Assembly: GCF_018403745.1 (NCBI RefSeq)
Contig: NZ_BOVP01000003.1
Span: forward strand, 248,001 to 312,000
From: Lactococcus formosensis
GTDB taxonomy: Bacteria > Bacillota > Bacilli > Lactobacillales > Streptococcaceae
Direction of reading: 5' to 3'
Length of the DNA: 64,000 nt
Positions 9,772 to 20,552 of this stretch are shown here, in pieces; position 1 is the first letter of the stretch, and every line of letters starts with the position of its first letter. The notes under the pieces were generated by a model that made no database searches, was not told the DNA's origin, and worked only from the letters and a program-made list of their open reading frames with translations. Made by a program: the position numbers and the translations under genes.

Positions 9772-10932
9772 ATGAAAAAAATAATATTACTCGTTATAGC
9801 AGCTGTTTTCTTCTCACTTGGTGCCGTTTTTTTAGTCTATAGAGATACCCCTAAAGGTAATCAGACCTTTAAAACAAGTAAAAAAATTGACTTTTATATC
9901 ATGTCGTCCAAAAAGATTGTGGGTTTTGAGAAGACTGATGAGGGGGCAAAGAAACGTTCAGAAGACAAAGTAAAGCTAGGAGAGGATACTGCAACCCATA
10001 GTCTCCAACCCGCTTCTAAAAATAATCATTTCTTTGTTTTTGAAGATTTCACACCAGGCCCTTTGCCCAGAGGACCACAAACAGTCGTTAGCTTAGATAT
10101 TGAAAAAGGCAGCTTATCGAAAGCAGAATATCCCGAAGGGCCTATCACAGGTGCAGGATTTGATGGCAAGTTTTACTATCCCATGACCAGTCAACCTGAT
10201 GGAGGCTCGGTTCACAAATATGATAAGTCCAAAACACTAAAAAAGCAATTTAAATTCCCAGATACAGCTGGTAATGTGATGCATGCTGCAGCAACGGATG
10301 AGAAATATCTTTATGTTTTGAATAATGTGATGAATGAAGGAGATAAATACACACACAATAATCTTGTGACTTTTGATAAAAATAATTTAAAGAAGGTAGA
10401 TGAAAGATTAATCGCCAATGCAAGTGCTGCTGTAGCAAACTCAGAAGGTTTTCTGGATATGAAATTAATAGGGAATAAATTTTACCTGACAAATACAGGG
10501 AACCGCTTGAAAAGCAACCCCTATGAACCCACTTCACAAGATAAATTAGTCATTCTTGATAAAGATAGCTTGGCACGTAAGGAAGTTAGCTTGGGGCAAG
10601 CTGAACCTCATAAAATAGCAGTCTCCAATGATGAAAAAACTTTAGCTATAAGTCATACGAATGACAGTTTTGATACATCAATGATAATAAGCTTCTACGA
10701 CATAGACACCCAAAAAATCAGTCGCTTAGCACTTAATGAATCACTCATAGAGAACTATTCTACAGATGACATGCTTATCAATGTCGATTTTGATAAAGAC
10801 GGCAAAGTTTGGATATTGACTTGGAAAAATCTTCTTGTCTATGATTTAGAAAAGCAAGAGAAAGTTTTTGGGATTGACTTAGCAAAATATGATTTGGAGT
10901 ATTCGCACTTACTGGCTTTGAAGGAGAAGTGA
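9772..10932 (+). CDS. membrane-anchored extracytoplasmic protein, beta-propeller-like
   Basis: 386 residues from the ATG at 9772. One N-terminal membrane segment (LLVIAAVFFSLGAVFLVY) precedes a long extracellular part with repeated short beta-strand units such as SLDIEKG, DEKYLYVLNN, VILDKDSLARK and VSNDEKTLAIS. This spacing is typical of seven-bladed propellers of the YncE/SMP-30 kind, but I do not recognise a named family. It is probably cotranscribed with the secreted peptidase-like gene upstream. A GTG at 9745 would overlap that gene and has no ribosome site. Function unknown. Confidence 0.6.
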   Translation: MKKIILLVIAAVFFSLGAVFLVYRDTPKGNQTFKTSKKIDFYIMSSKKIVGFEKTDEGAKKRSEDKVKLGEDTATHSLQPASKNNHFFVFEDFTPGPLPRGPQTVVSLDIEKGSLSKAEYPEGPITGAGFDGKFYYPMTSQPDGGSVHKYDKSKTLKKQFKFPDTAGNVMHAAATDEKYLYVLNNVMNEGDKYTHNNLVTFDKNNLKKVDERLIANASAAVANSEGFLDMKLIGNKFYLTNTGNRLKSNPYEPTSQDKLVILDKDSLARKEVSLGQAEPHKIAVSNDEKTLAISHTNDSFDTSMIISFYDIDTQKISRLALNESLIENYSTDDMLINVDFDKDGKVWILTWKNLLVYDLEKQEKVFGIDLAKYDLEYSHLLALKEK

Positions 10933-10965
10933 GCAATTTTTAAGAAAAATCAACCCTTTCTTTTG

Positions 10966-11014
10966 TTGCTCATTTTACTTAAAAATGATATTATATTTTT
11001 AAGCAACCGTTTGC
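10966..11014 (+). promoter_or_regulatory. promoter and MalR-like (LacI-family) operator of the GH13 gene
   Basis: TTGCTC (10966-10971), 17 bases, TATTAT (10989-10994), then the near-palindrome GCAACCGTTTGC (11003-11014) at the transcription start. The operator matches the GCAAACGTTTGC core of streptococcal MalR at all but one position. No malR gene lies in the window. Confidence 0.6.
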
Positions 11015-11030
11015 GTAAAAAGAGAGGTGA

Positions 11031-12662
<1,632 letters not shown>

Positions 12663-12667
12663 TTTAC

Positions 12668-12701
12668 AAAAACCTTACTTCAATCAGAGTAAGGTTTTTT
12701 T
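12668..12701 (+). terminator. terminator after the alpha-glucosidase gene
   Basis: AAACCTTACT/AGTAAGGTTT hairpin followed by a T-run. Confidence 0.9.
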
Positions 12702-12739
12702 GTGCATCTTTTAACAGAAAAACATTTACATTTAAATTG

Positions 12740-12768
12740 TTGACAAATGAAAAAGAATTACTTATAAT
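12740..12768 (+). promoter_or_regulatory. promoter of the gluconate operon
   Basis: Consensus TTGACA (12740-12745), 17 bases, TATAAT (12763-12768). Confidence 0.9.
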
Positions 12769-12771
12769 AAA

Positions 12772-12785
12772 AGAAAGCGTTATCA
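12772..12785 (+). promoter_or_regulatory. cre site (CcpA operator) of the gluconate operon
   Basis: AGAAAGCGTTATCA differs from the usual TGAAAGCGTTATCA core only at the first base. It covers the transcription start, where CcpA binding represses. Regulation is inferred from position and consensus. Confidence 0.75.
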
Positions 12786-12820
12786 AAATATTGACAGATA
12801 ATTTAAGGAGAATAGATATA

Positions 12821-13726
12821 ATGAAATTTGGAATGATTGGTCTTGGAAAAATGGGCTACAACTTAGTACAAAATGCTGTGGATCATGGGATTGAAGTGGT
12901 GGCTTTTGATCAAAATGAAGCAGTTGTATTTGAAGCAGAAAAATATTCTGAAAAAGTTACCGCAGCTCAAAACTTGGGAGAGCTTTTGAGTAAACTTCCA
13001 AGTCCTAGAATAGTGTGGGTAATGTTACCAGCAGGAGAAGCGACAAATTCAACTATTGAACAGCTTTCTGAACAACTGTCGGAGGGTGACATTCTTATTG
13101 ATGGTGGTAATTCTAACTATAAAGATAATTTGCAGCAAAATGAAAAACTTAAAAAGAATGGTATTCGCTTTTTCGATGTTGGAACTTCCGGAGGAATGGC
13201 TGGTGCACGCTCTGGCGGTAACTTTATGATTGGTGGCGACGATGAAGTAGCCTGGAAAGTGCTTGAACCACTATTCAATGCATTGGCACAAGAAGATGGC
13301 TATCTCTATACTGGAAAATTGGGGAGCGGGCATTATCTTAAAATGATTCACAATGGGATTGAGTATGGCATGATGCAGGCTATTGCTGAAGGTTTTGAGA
13401 TTTTGGAAGCCTCACCTTATGATTATGATTACGAGGCGGTAGCAAAGCTTTGGAATCATGGTTCGGTTATTCGTAGCTGGTTGATGGAGTTGGCTGAAGC
13501 ACAGTTTGCTCAAGATCCAAAATTAGAAGATATTGCAGGAAAAGTTGCTGCATCGGGTGAAGGGAAATGGACGGTGGAAGAAAGTCTAGATTTAGAAGTA
13601 CCTGCCCCAATCATTGCTCTCTCGCTTATGATGCGAAATCGCAGTTTACAAGAAGATACAATGACAGGAAAAGTCGTTGCTGCCTTGCGTAATGGCTTTG
13701 GTGGACATGCAGTTGTAGAAAAGTAA
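12821..13726 (+). CDS. gnd: 6-phosphogluconate dehydrogenase, decarboxylating (short GntZ/YqeC type)
   Basis: 301 residues. It oxidises and decarboxylates 6-phosphogluconate to ribulose-5-phosphate. The Rossmann motif GLGKMG is at about 7-12; substrate-binding and catalytic segments are GGNSNYKDN, GTSGGMAGA and YLKMIHNGIEYGMMQA with the catalytic Lys and His-Asn. The size is that of the short, usually NAD-preferring type rather than the ~470-residue GndA. The ATG at 12821 follows AAGGAG; the same frame is open further upstream but that part overlaps the promoter and cre. First gene of the gluconate operon. Confidence 0.92.
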   Translation: MKFGMIGLGKMGYNLVQNAVDHGIEVVAFDQNEAVVFEAEKYSEKVTAAQNLGELLSKLPSPRIVWVMLPAGEATNSTIEQLSEQLSEGDILIDGGNSNYKDNLQQNEKLKKNGIRFFDVGTSGGMAGARSGGNFMIGGDDEVAWKVLEPLFNALAQEDGYLYTGKLGSGHYLKMIHNGIEYGMMQAIAEGFEILEASPYDYDYEAVAKLWNHGSVIRSWLMELAEAQFAQDPKLEDIAGKVAASGEGKWTVEESLDLEVPAPIIALSLMMRNRSLQEDTMTGKVVAALRNGFGGHAVVEK

Positions 13727-13735
13727 GGAGAAAAA

Positions 13736-15232
13736 ATGGAATATTTGATTGGTCTTGACTTAGGGACGACTGCAACCAAGGCAGTACTCTTTAAGAAAGA
13801 TGGAGAAATCGTGGCAAGCAGCAGTCATGGCTACAAACTTCATCGCGATTCGACAGGAATGGCAGAAGAATCCCTAGAAGACATTTTCGAAGCTGTTTTG
13901 ATTACTATTCGTGAGGTTTCAATTCATCTAGAAGAGGAAGATGAGCTCTTAGCTGTATCTTTCAGTACACAATTGCATTCTCTCATTGCTTTTGACCAAG
14001 AGTGGCAACCTTTGACAAGGGTAATTACTTGGGCAGATACACGAGCAGTTGCTTTTACAGATGAACTAAAGTCTTCAGGACAGGGTTTCGAAATTTATCA
14101 ACGAACAGGAACACCGATTCATCCGATGGCCCCACTTTCAAAACTCTTGTGGCTGGCAAGTGAACGTCCAGAAATTTTTGAAAATGCAGCGCACTATCTC
14201 GACTTGAAGGGTTATATTTTCTATCGTCTCTTCAAAACGAACAAGATGGACTTGTCGGTCGCAACTGGAACAGGCATTTTTAATATTCATGAGTTGAACT
14301 GGGACAAGGAAGTTCTAGAACTTGTGAAAGTATCTCAACAGCAACTTCCGCAAGTCGTTGAACCTTATGAGATTGAGGAGGGAATGCCTTCAGAGTTCGC
14401 CAAGAAGATGGGCATTCCTGAAACAACTAAGTTTGTCTGGGGCGCAGGAGATGGTCCACTTTCTAATCTTGGTGTTAACGCCATTAAACCAGGAGTAGCT
14501 GCAATTACTATTGGGACTTCAGGCGCGATTCGTGTGGTAACAGATAAGCCACGTGTCGATGCTAAAGCACGGACTTTTACCTATGCTTTGGATAAGGAAC
14601 ATTGGGTAGTTGGAGGTCCAGTTAACTCTGGTGGCGATGTTTTCCGTTGGGTGAGGGATCAAATTTTCGATGAGGAATTAAACTTTGACGAAATTACTGA
14701 GATTGCCGCGCAGATAGAGGCGGGAGCAGAAGGTCTGCTTTTCCATCCTTATTTGGGCGGGGAACGTGCTCCTCTTTGGGATGCTAATGCCAGAGGCTCC
14801 TTCTTTGGCTTAAACCATGGACATAATCGGGATCATATGGCCCGCGCCGTTTTAGAGGGTGTAATGTTCAATCTTTACATGGTGGCTCTAAGTTTGATTG
14901 AAGTGACAGGAGATTTAAAGCAAATCCAAGCAACAGGCGGATTTGTCAGTTCAGAGTTATGGACACAAATTTTAGCTGATATTTTTGAACAACCAATTAA
15001 TGTGCCAGAAAGCAAGGAAGCAGGCTGTTTAGCAGCTGTGGTAATGGCAGAAAAAGCCTTAGGATTGATTGATGATTTGGGTGTTGTTGAGCAAATGATC
15101 GGATCTAATGCAACCTACAAGCCTAACAGTAAGAATTTTAAAGCTTATAGAGAATTATCAATCATTTTTGTACAATTGGCCCGTAGTTTTGAAGAAAGCT
15201 ATAAGGCTATTGCTGACTATCAGCGCAAATAA
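13736..15232 (+). CDS. gntK: gluconokinase (FGGY family)
   Basis: 498 residues. It phosphorylates gluconate to 6-phosphogluconate, the substrate of the enzyme encoded just upstream. FGGY features: N-terminal GLDLGTTATKAVLF ATP-binding motif (about 5-18), the SFSTQLHS segment, ITWADTRA, the central GAGDGPLSNLG loop, and C-terminal ATGGFVSSELW. The ATG is nine bases after the gnd stop with AAGGAG between, so the pair is translationally close. Gluconate specificity comes from the neighbouring permease and dehydrogenase. Confidence 0.92.
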   Translation: MEYLIGLDLGTTATKAVLFKKDGEIVASSSHGYKLHRDSTGMAEESLEDIFEAVLITIREVSIHLEEEDELLAVSFSTQLHSLIAFDQEWQPLTRVITWADTRAVAFTDELKSSGQGFEIYQRTGTPIHPMAPLSKLLWLASERPEIFENAAHYLDLKGYIFYRLFKTNKMDLSVATGTGIFNIHELNWDKEVLELVKVSQQQLPQVVEPYEIEEGMPSEFAKKMGIPETTKFVWGAGDGPLSNLGVNAIKPGVAAITIGTSGAIRVVTDKPRVDAKARTFTYALDKEHWVVGGPVNSGGDVFRWVRDQIFDEELNFDEITEIAAQIEAGAEGLLFHPYLGGERAPLWDANARGSFFGLNHGHNRDHMARAVLEGVMFNLYMVALSLIEVTGDLKQIQATGGFVSSELWTQILADIFEQPINVPESKEAGCLAAVVMAEKALGLIDDLGVVEQMIGSNATYKPNSKNFKAYRELSIIFVQLARSFEESYKAIADYQRK

Positions 15233-15248
15233 AAGTTAGGAGATTTTT

Positions 15249-16601
15249 ATGGATTTACTTATCGTTTTGGTCGGAGTATTGATCTTGCTTTTCTTGATTG
15301 GGAAAGCCAAGTTGAATACTTTTGTCTCCCTAGTTATTGTTTCCTTTATTGTTGCGATGCTTCTTGGGATTGATTTAGCAAAGATTCCAGCTTCTATTGA
15401 AACAGGTATTGGTGGGCAGCTCGGACACTTAGGAATTATCTTTGGGTTTGGAGCCATGCTTGGTCGCTTGGTTTCAGATGCCGGTGGTGCTTATCGAATT
15501 GCGCACACCTTGATTGACAAATTTGGGAATAAGAGGATTCAGCTTGCTGTTGTTTTAGCTTCCTTTATCATTGGGATCGCGCTTTTCTTTGAAGTCGGTA
15601 TGGTTCTTTTGATTCCGATTATCTTTGCTATTGCTGCAGAACTCGCTATTCCGATCCTCTATTTGGGTATTCCAATGGTTGCAGCCCTATCTGTGGCTCA
15701 TGGATTCCTCCCACCTCACCCTGGCCCTACAGCCATTGCAGGTGTTTACGGGGCAAATATGGGATTAGTTCTTCTTTATGGTTTTATTATTGCAGTGCCT
15801 ACAGTTCTCATCGCGGGTCCTCTCTTTACAAAATTTGCGAAAAAGATGGTCCCAGATGCCTTCTCAAGAAAAGGCAATTTGTCAACAGTTGGAGAATATA
15901 AAGAGTTCAGACTTGAAGAAACGCCCTCTTTCTTGTCAGCAACGCTTACCTCACTTATGCCTGTACTTCTGATGGCCATTTCTACTTTATATGTGATGAT
16001 TGCACATGGAGGCAAAACACCAAAAAATCCAAGTGCTCTAGATAATATAGTTGCTTTTATTGGTAGCCCGGATGTAGCAATGCTACTTTCACTACTTATT
16101 GCTATCTTTACAATGGGAATTTTCCGGAAGATTCCAATGAAGCGTTTAATGTCATCAGCTGAAGCTTCTATTAAACAAATTGCTATGATGCTCTTGATTA
16201 TTGGTGGTGGTGGAGCCTTTAAACAAGTCCTTATTGATGGTGGAGTGGGTGACTCAGTTGCTCAAATCTTCCAAGGCAGCAGTCTGTCACCATTGATTTT
16301 AGCTTGGCTAATCGCTGTTGTTTTACGTTTGGCTTTAGGTTCTGCTACAGTGGCCGCTTTAACTGCAGCTGGACTCGTTTTACCGCTAATGGCAGCCACA
16401 GGTACAAATCCAGCTTTGTTAGTTATTGCTACAGGTGCAGGATCACTTTTCTTCAGTCATGTCAATGATGCAGGATTCTGGATGTTTAAAGAATATTTTA
16501 ATCTCACAGTGAAAGAAACCTTACTGACCTGGTCGCTTTTAGAAACATTAATTGCCATTGTTGGGCTCGTTGGAGCACTTATATTAAATGTGTTTGTATA
16601 A
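15249..16601 (+). CDS. gntP: gluconate:H+ symporter, GntP family
   Basis: 450 residues, almost entirely hydrophobic helices (about 12-14 predicted). GntP landmarks are the GFGAMLGRLVSDAGGAYRIA segment (about 69-89) and HGFLPPHPGPTA (about 151-162), with GSLFFSHVNDAGFWMFKEY near the C-terminus. It imports gluconate for the kinase and dehydrogenase encoded upstream, completing the operon. TTAGGAG precedes the ATG. Confidence 0.95.
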   Translation: MDLLIVLVGVLILLFLIGKAKLNTFVSLVIVSFIVAMLLGIDLAKIPASIETGIGGQLGHLGIIFGFGAMLGRLVSDAGGAYRIAHTLIDKFGNKRIQLAVVLASFIIGIALFFEVGMVLLIPIIFAIAAELAIPILYLGIPMVAALSVAHGFLPPHPGPTAIAGVYGANMGLVLLYGFIIAVPTVLIAGPLFTKFAKKMVPDAFSRKGNLSTVGEYKEFRLEETPSFLSATLTSLMPVLLMAISTLYVMIAHGGKTPKNPSALDNIVAFIGSPDVAMLLSLLIAIFTMGIFRKIPMKRLMSSAEASIKQIAMMLLIIGGGGAFKQVLIDGGVGDSVAQIFQGSSLSPLILAWLIAVVLRLALGSATVAALTAAGLVLPLMAATGTNPALLVIATGAGSLFFSHVNDAGFWMFKEYFNLTVKETLLTWSLLETLIAIVGLVGALILNVFV

Positions 16602-16640
16602 GAAAAAAGCCATTAGAGAACTTCTAATGGCTTTTTTCTT
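16600..16640. terminator. bidirectional terminator between gntP and the NhaC-type gene
   Basis: A stem of about 18 bp (AAGAAAAAAGCCATTAGA and its complement) with a 5-nt loop, flanked by A and T tracts on both sides. Confidence 0.9.
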
Positions 16641-18054
16641 ACAAACTTTGTGTTTTAGAAACGACATCTTTATTTTTGATACTGGAAATCTTTTTAACCC
16701 CAAGTCCAGTAAAAGCGCTGATAAGAGAAAAGACAGGGGAGAACAAACTAAAGAAGACAAAAGGTAAGTAAGTCAGAGTTGGTACGCCGAAAGTACTGGC
16801 AACGAAACTCCCTGCAATTCCCCAAGGAATAAGGTAGTTGATGACTGTTCCGCCATCCTCAAGCGTACGTCCCAAGACAACGGGGTCAAGATTGGCTTTT
16901 TTGTAGACTTCTTTAAAGGCATTACCAGGAAGAATTACGGAAAGGAATTGCTCACCAATAAAGATATTGACCCCAATACTGGTAAATAAGGTCGTTGTGA
17001 TTAAGCTCTTTGGTGAGGCAAGTTTATGTGCGACACGGTCCATGACTGTTGAAACAAGCCCCGTTTTCATGAGGAGCCCGCCAAGAGATAAGGTAAGAAT
17101 GATGAGTGATACTGTTGGCATCATGCTTTCGATTCCGCCACGTGAAAGTAGGAGGTCAATTTCTTGATTTCCTGTTGCTGATTTAAAACCAGAATCAATC
17201 AATAAACCGAGGTCAGTAATTTTTGTATGTGGATTCTGAATAAATATCATCACTAAAGCAATACCAATATTCAAAAGAATAGTGAGGATAGCAGGGATTT
17301 TTTTCCACGCACAGACAAACATGAGGAGGATAGGAATGAAGGCCCAGCCAGAAATCGAAAAGTGAGCATGTAGAACTTTTGTGACTTCAGCAATCTTATC
17401 TAAGCTAGTCGCTTGATTGCTGACACCTAAAATGGCAAATAAGACTAAGGAAACCACAAATGCTGGAAGTGTTGACCACATGAGATTTTTGATGTGCTTA
17501 AATAAATCCGCATCAACAACGGCAGCAGTAAGGTTTGTTGATTCTGAAAGTGGAGACATTTTATCTCCAAAAACAGCACCAGAGACAATCGCCCCTACGA
17601 TGAGCGCTGGATTGAGTCCGAGCGTTGCGCCGATACCAAAGAAAGCAATACCGATAGTTGACATCACAGTAAAGGCACTTCCTACGGCACTCCCTACAAT
17701 CGCACAGACAATGAAGACTGAAGGTACAAACCATTTGACACTGATAATATTAAAGCCAAGAACCATCAGAGTAGGTATGATTCCAGCTTGAATCCATACA
17801 GCGATTAAAGAGCCCACTAAAATAAAGATAAATATTGGGATGATGCCGGGTTTTATTCCGGAGATAATGCCATCATGAATCGCATCAAAGGGCATACGTT
17901 TCACAGACATGTAAATCATGACAATACCGATAGCAAATAAAATAGCAATGTTTGGTGCAATCTTAAAGCCAATTACGGAAATGGCAATTGTTGCGATGAC
18001 TAAAGTAAGCATGAGACAGGCTTCTATCATGCTGGGTTGTTTTATTTTTTTCAT
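16639..18054 (-). CDS. NhaC-family Na+/H+ antiporter-like transporter, T-box regulated (probable tyrosine transporter)
   Basis: 471 residues, about 12 transmembrane segments, with NhaC motifs such as GSAVGSAFTVMSTIG, SGAVFGDKMSPLSESTNLTAA and EDGGTVINYLIPWG. The family exchanges Na+ for protons or amino/organic acids. The gene has its own promoter and a T-box leader ending in a terminator, which is how Firmicutes tie amino-acid genes to uncharged tRNA. The probable specifier codon is UAC (Tyr), so tyrosine uptake is the best inference and simple sodium homeostasis is less likely. The leader was read directly; substrate is inferred. Confidence 0.85.
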   Translation of the reverse strand: MKKIKQPSMIEACLMLTLVIATIAISVIGFKIAPNIAILFAIGIVMIYMSVKRMPFDAIHDGIISGIKPGIIPIFIFILVGSLIAVWIQAGIIPTLMVLGFNIISVKWFVPSVFIVCAIVGSAVGSAFTVMSTIGIAFFGIGATLGLNPALIVGAIVSGAVFGDKMSPLSESTNLTAAVVDADLFKHIKNLMWSTLPAFVVSLVLFAILGVSNQATSLDKIAEVTKVLHAHFSISGWAFIPILLMFVCAWKKIPAILTILLNIGIALVMIFIQNPHTKITDLGLLIDSGFKSATGNQEIDLLLSRGGIESMMPTVSLIILTLSLGGLLMKTGLVSTVMDRVAHKLASPKSLITTTLFTSIGVNIFIGEQFLSVILPGNAFKEVYKKANLDPVVLGRTLEDGGTVINYLIPWGIAGSFVASTFGVPTLTYLPFVFFSLFSPVFSLISAFTGLGVKKISSIKNKDVVSKTQSL

Positions 18055-18180
18055 AGATTTTTCCTTGTAGATTAACTTGTGTTTTGTAATTGTTTATGAA
18101 CCTTTGTTAAACAATATCGGATAATTCCTCCACAGGATAAATAACTTATGTTCTGTGAGCTCATATCTTTCCTCCTTTTG

Positions 18181-18380
18181 AAATAAAAAAATCACCCTCA
18201 GCTTAAGAAGCTAAGGGTGAATTTCTCCACGGTACCACCTTATTTTTAAAACAGCGAGTGTTTTTCTTTATAATTTCAATTATTATTTTTTCTCAGCTCA
18301 TTTCAGTGTAATTCAACAAATAGTTCTGATCGGTTCGCAGCAACCACCGACTTTCTGAACAAGAAAACTATTTCCTACTG
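18181..18380 (-). promoter_or_regulatory. T-box leader (probable tyrosine specifier) of the NhaC-type gene
   Basis: Read on the minus strand. Stem I runs from CAGT (18377-18380) to ACTG (about 18304-18307) with an AAATAGTT/AACTATTT upper helix and a distal CGGT/ACCG hairpin. The 3' strand of the specifier loop is GUUGAAUUAC, with UAC (18308-18310) followed by A. The T-box sequence AAGGUGGUACCGUGG is at 18227-18241. The terminator (ACCCTTAGCTT/AAGCTGAGGGT plus seven T) is at 18181-18220. UUA (Leu) is an alternative reading but lacks the usual purine after the codon. Confidence 0.88.
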
Positions 18381-18408
18381 GGTTAAAATGTTTTTTAGCT
18401 TATGTACA

Positions 18409-18437
18409 AGAATATATTAATGTTTTTAATTTGTCAA
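18409..18437 (-). promoter_or_regulatory. promoter of the T-box transcript
   Basis: On the minus strand: TTGACA (18432-18437), 17 bases, TATTCT (18409-18414). Confidence 0.8.
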
Positions 18438-18516
18438 AAATATTTACTCGAAGAATGGAAATATTCTGTATATTGATAATTATTTTATTTTTGAAACGGG
18501 AATCTGTTGTAAATTC

Positions 18517-18545
18517 TTGCAAAAAAATCAAGGATTTGCTATAAT
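18517..18545 (+). promoter_or_regulatory. promoter of the pyr operon
   Basis: TTGCAA (18517-18522), 17 bases, extended -10 TGCTATAAT (hexamer 18540-18545). Confidence 0.85.
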
Positions 18546-18550
18546 CACTA

Positions 18551-18667
18551 TAACCTTTAAGTGTGTCCAGAGAGGCAGGCAAGGTCAGAATCTTGAATGA
18601 ACTTAATTAAAGTATATTATAGAGTATTTTCTGATACCTTCCCTAGCCCTTGGACTAGGGAATTTTT
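18551..18667 (+). promoter_or_regulatory. PyrR-binding attenuator leader of pyrR
   Basis: Contains the PyrR recognition hairpin with GUGUCCAGAGAGGCAGGC (18562-18580) closed by ACCTT/AAGGT, followed by a terminator (TTCCCTAG/CTAGGGAA, 18639-18662, then TTTTT). In the known mechanism PyrR plus UMP binds the CAGAGAG loop, frees the terminator and stops transcription of the operon. Confidence 0.92.
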
Positions 18668-18684
18668 CTATATTGGAGAGTTTT

Positions 18685-19209
18685 ATGGCAAAAAAAGAAA
18701 TCATTGATGAAATCACAATGAAACGTGCAATTACACGTATTACTTATGAAATTATTGAACGAAACAAAGAATTGGATAAACTTGTTCTTATCGGAATTAA
18801 AACACGTGGTGTATATTTGGCACAACGAATCCAAGAACGCTTGGCCCAATTGGAAAATATCGATATGCCTTTAGGTGAACTTGATACACGTCCATTCCGT
18901 GATGATAAGAAAGCGACAGAAGATACAACAGAAATTAACGTTGACATTACCGGTAAAGATATTGTCTTAGTAGACGATGTACTTTACACCGGTCGTACGA
19001 TTCGTGCAGCAATTGATGGATTGGTTGATCGTGGGCGCCCTGCGCGTGTTCAGCTAGCAGTCTTAGTGGATCGTGGCCATCGTGAATTGCCAATTCGTGC
19101 GGACTACGTTGGAAAAAATATCCCCACATCCCAAGGTGAAGAAATTATCGTTAACATGTCAGAAGTTGATGGTGAAGATAGCATCTTAATCAAGAAAGAA
19201 GAGGCTTAA
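18685..19209 (+). CDS. pyrR: PyrR, pyr operon attenuation protein / uracil phosphoribosyltransferase
   Basis: 174 residues, normal for PyrR. The PRPP-binding motif [16 protein letters not shown] (about 91-106) and the family-typical [16 protein letters not shown] stretch are present. It binds the upstream leader RNA when UMP is high and also has weak uracil phosphoribosyltransferase activity. The ATG at 18685 is chosen because TTGGAGAG is immediately upstream; a TTG at 18673 would include that ribosome site. First gene of pyrR-pyrP-pyrB-carA. Confidence 0.96.
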   Translation: MAKKEIIDEITMKRAITRITYEIIERNKELDKLVLIGIKTRGVYLAQRIQERLAQLENIDMPLGELDTRPFRDDKKATEDTTEINVDITGKDIVLVDDVLYTGRTIRAAIDGLVDRGRPARVQLAVLVDRGHRELPIRADYVGKNIPTSQGEEIIVNMSEVDGEDSILIKKEEA

Positions 19210-19211
19210 TC

Positions 19212-20498
19212 GTGTCCAGCAATACAGATATTCTTTTAAAAGTTGACGAGAAACCGAAAGGTGGTCAATGGTTTGGCCTTTCTTTCCAGCATCTTTTTGC
19301 CATGTTTGGATCAACAGTTTTAGTGCCAATCCTTGTGGGTATAGATCCTGCGATTGCCCTGCTTAGTTCTGGTTTAGGAACTTTAGCACACATGTCGGTC
19401 ACACGTTTTAAGGTCCCAGCCTATATGGGTTCGAGTTTTGCCTACATTGGAGCAATGCAGCTTCTGATGAAGCAAGGTGGGATGCCAGCAATTGCTCAAG
19501 GAGCTTTGACAGGTGGTTTAGTTTACCTGTTGGTAGCCATTATCGTTCGCTTTGCTGGGCAAGGCTGGATTGACCGAGTTTTACCGCCTATCGTCGTGGG
19601 TCCAATCGTTATGGTCATCGGTCTTTCCCTAGCGCCTGTAGCCATCAATGACTCCATGTATACTAATCCAGGAGCAATGACAGGATATAGTTTGCCTTTC
19701 TTAGCTATTTCTATGATTACTGTCATGGCAATCGTTATTTTCAGTATATATGGTAAAGGCTTCCTATCTGTGGTCCCTATCTTGCTCGGAATTGTTACCG
19801 GATATATCGCAGCTATCATCATCGGTAAAGTAACTGGTCAAAGCATTGTTGACTTTTCAAATGTTTCTCAAGCAAGTTGGCTCTCGCTTCCTACAATGGA
19901 AATACCATTCCTAAGTTATAAATGGGCCTTTTATCCGTCTGCAATCTTGACAATGGCACCTATCGCCTTTGTCACAATGACAGAGCACTTTGGACATATT
20001 ATGGTTTTGAATTCCTTGACAGGCAAGGATTATTTTAAAGAACCAGGACTTGACCGTACTTTAGCAGGTGATGGGGTAGCACAAGTTATTGCTTCATTTA
20101 TTGGTGCGCCACCAGTAACTTCATATGGTGAAAACATCGGTGTTATGGCTATTACGAAGATACATTCGATTTATGTTATCGCCGGTGCCGCTGTTCTTGC
20201 GGTAGTAGTCAGCTTCATTGGGAAATTGACAGCTTTGCTGACTTCCATCCCAAGTCCAGTTATCGGTGGAGCTTCCATCGCCCTCTTCGGGGTTATCGCT
20301 GCAAGTGGTTTGAAAATTATTGTTGAAAATAAAATCAACTTTGACATCAAACGTAACTTGTTAATTTCAAGTGTCGTACTGGTTATTGGTATCGGAGGTA
20401 TGGTTCTTGATATCACGCAAAATCTACAAATTTCATCTGTAGCTATTGCAACAATTATTGGTATTGTGCTTAATCTGGTTTTACCGGAGGAAGCTTAA
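19212..20498 (+). CDS. pyrP: uracil permease (NCS2/UraA family)
   Basis: 428 residues with about 14 membrane helices. NCS2 motifs are GSSFAYIGAMQLL, the central APIAFVTMTEHFGHI with conserved Glu and His, and GAPPVTSYGENIG (about 300-312). It imports uracil with protons. It starts with GTG two bases after the pyrR stop; the ribosome site GAGG lies in the last pyrR codons, so it is translationally coupled. Confidence 0.95.
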   Translation: MSSNTDILLKVDEKPKGGQWFGLSFQHLFAMFGSTVLVPILVGIDPAIALLSSGLGTLAHMSVTRFKVPAYMGSSFAYIGAMQLLMKQGGMPAIAQGALTGGLVYLLVAIIVRFAGQGWIDRVLPPIVVGPIVMVIGLSLAPVAINDSMYTNPGAMTGYSLPFLAISMITVMAIVIFSIYGKGFLSVVPILLGIVTGYIAAIIIGKVTGQSIVDFSNVSQASWLSLPTMEIPFLSYKWAFYPSAILTMAPIAFVTMTEHFGHIMVLNSLTGKDYFKEPGLDRTLAGDGVAQVIASFIGAPPVTSYGENIGVMAITKIHSIYVIAGAAVLAVVVSFIGKLTALLTSIPSPVIGGASIALFGVIAASGLKIIVENKINFDIKRNLLISSVVLVIGIGGMVLDITQNLQISSVAIATIIGIVLNLVLPEEA

Positions 20499-20552
20499 TA
20501 TAAGGGTTTGTTCTTAATAGACAAATCACAGTCGTTCATCAACATTTAAAAA

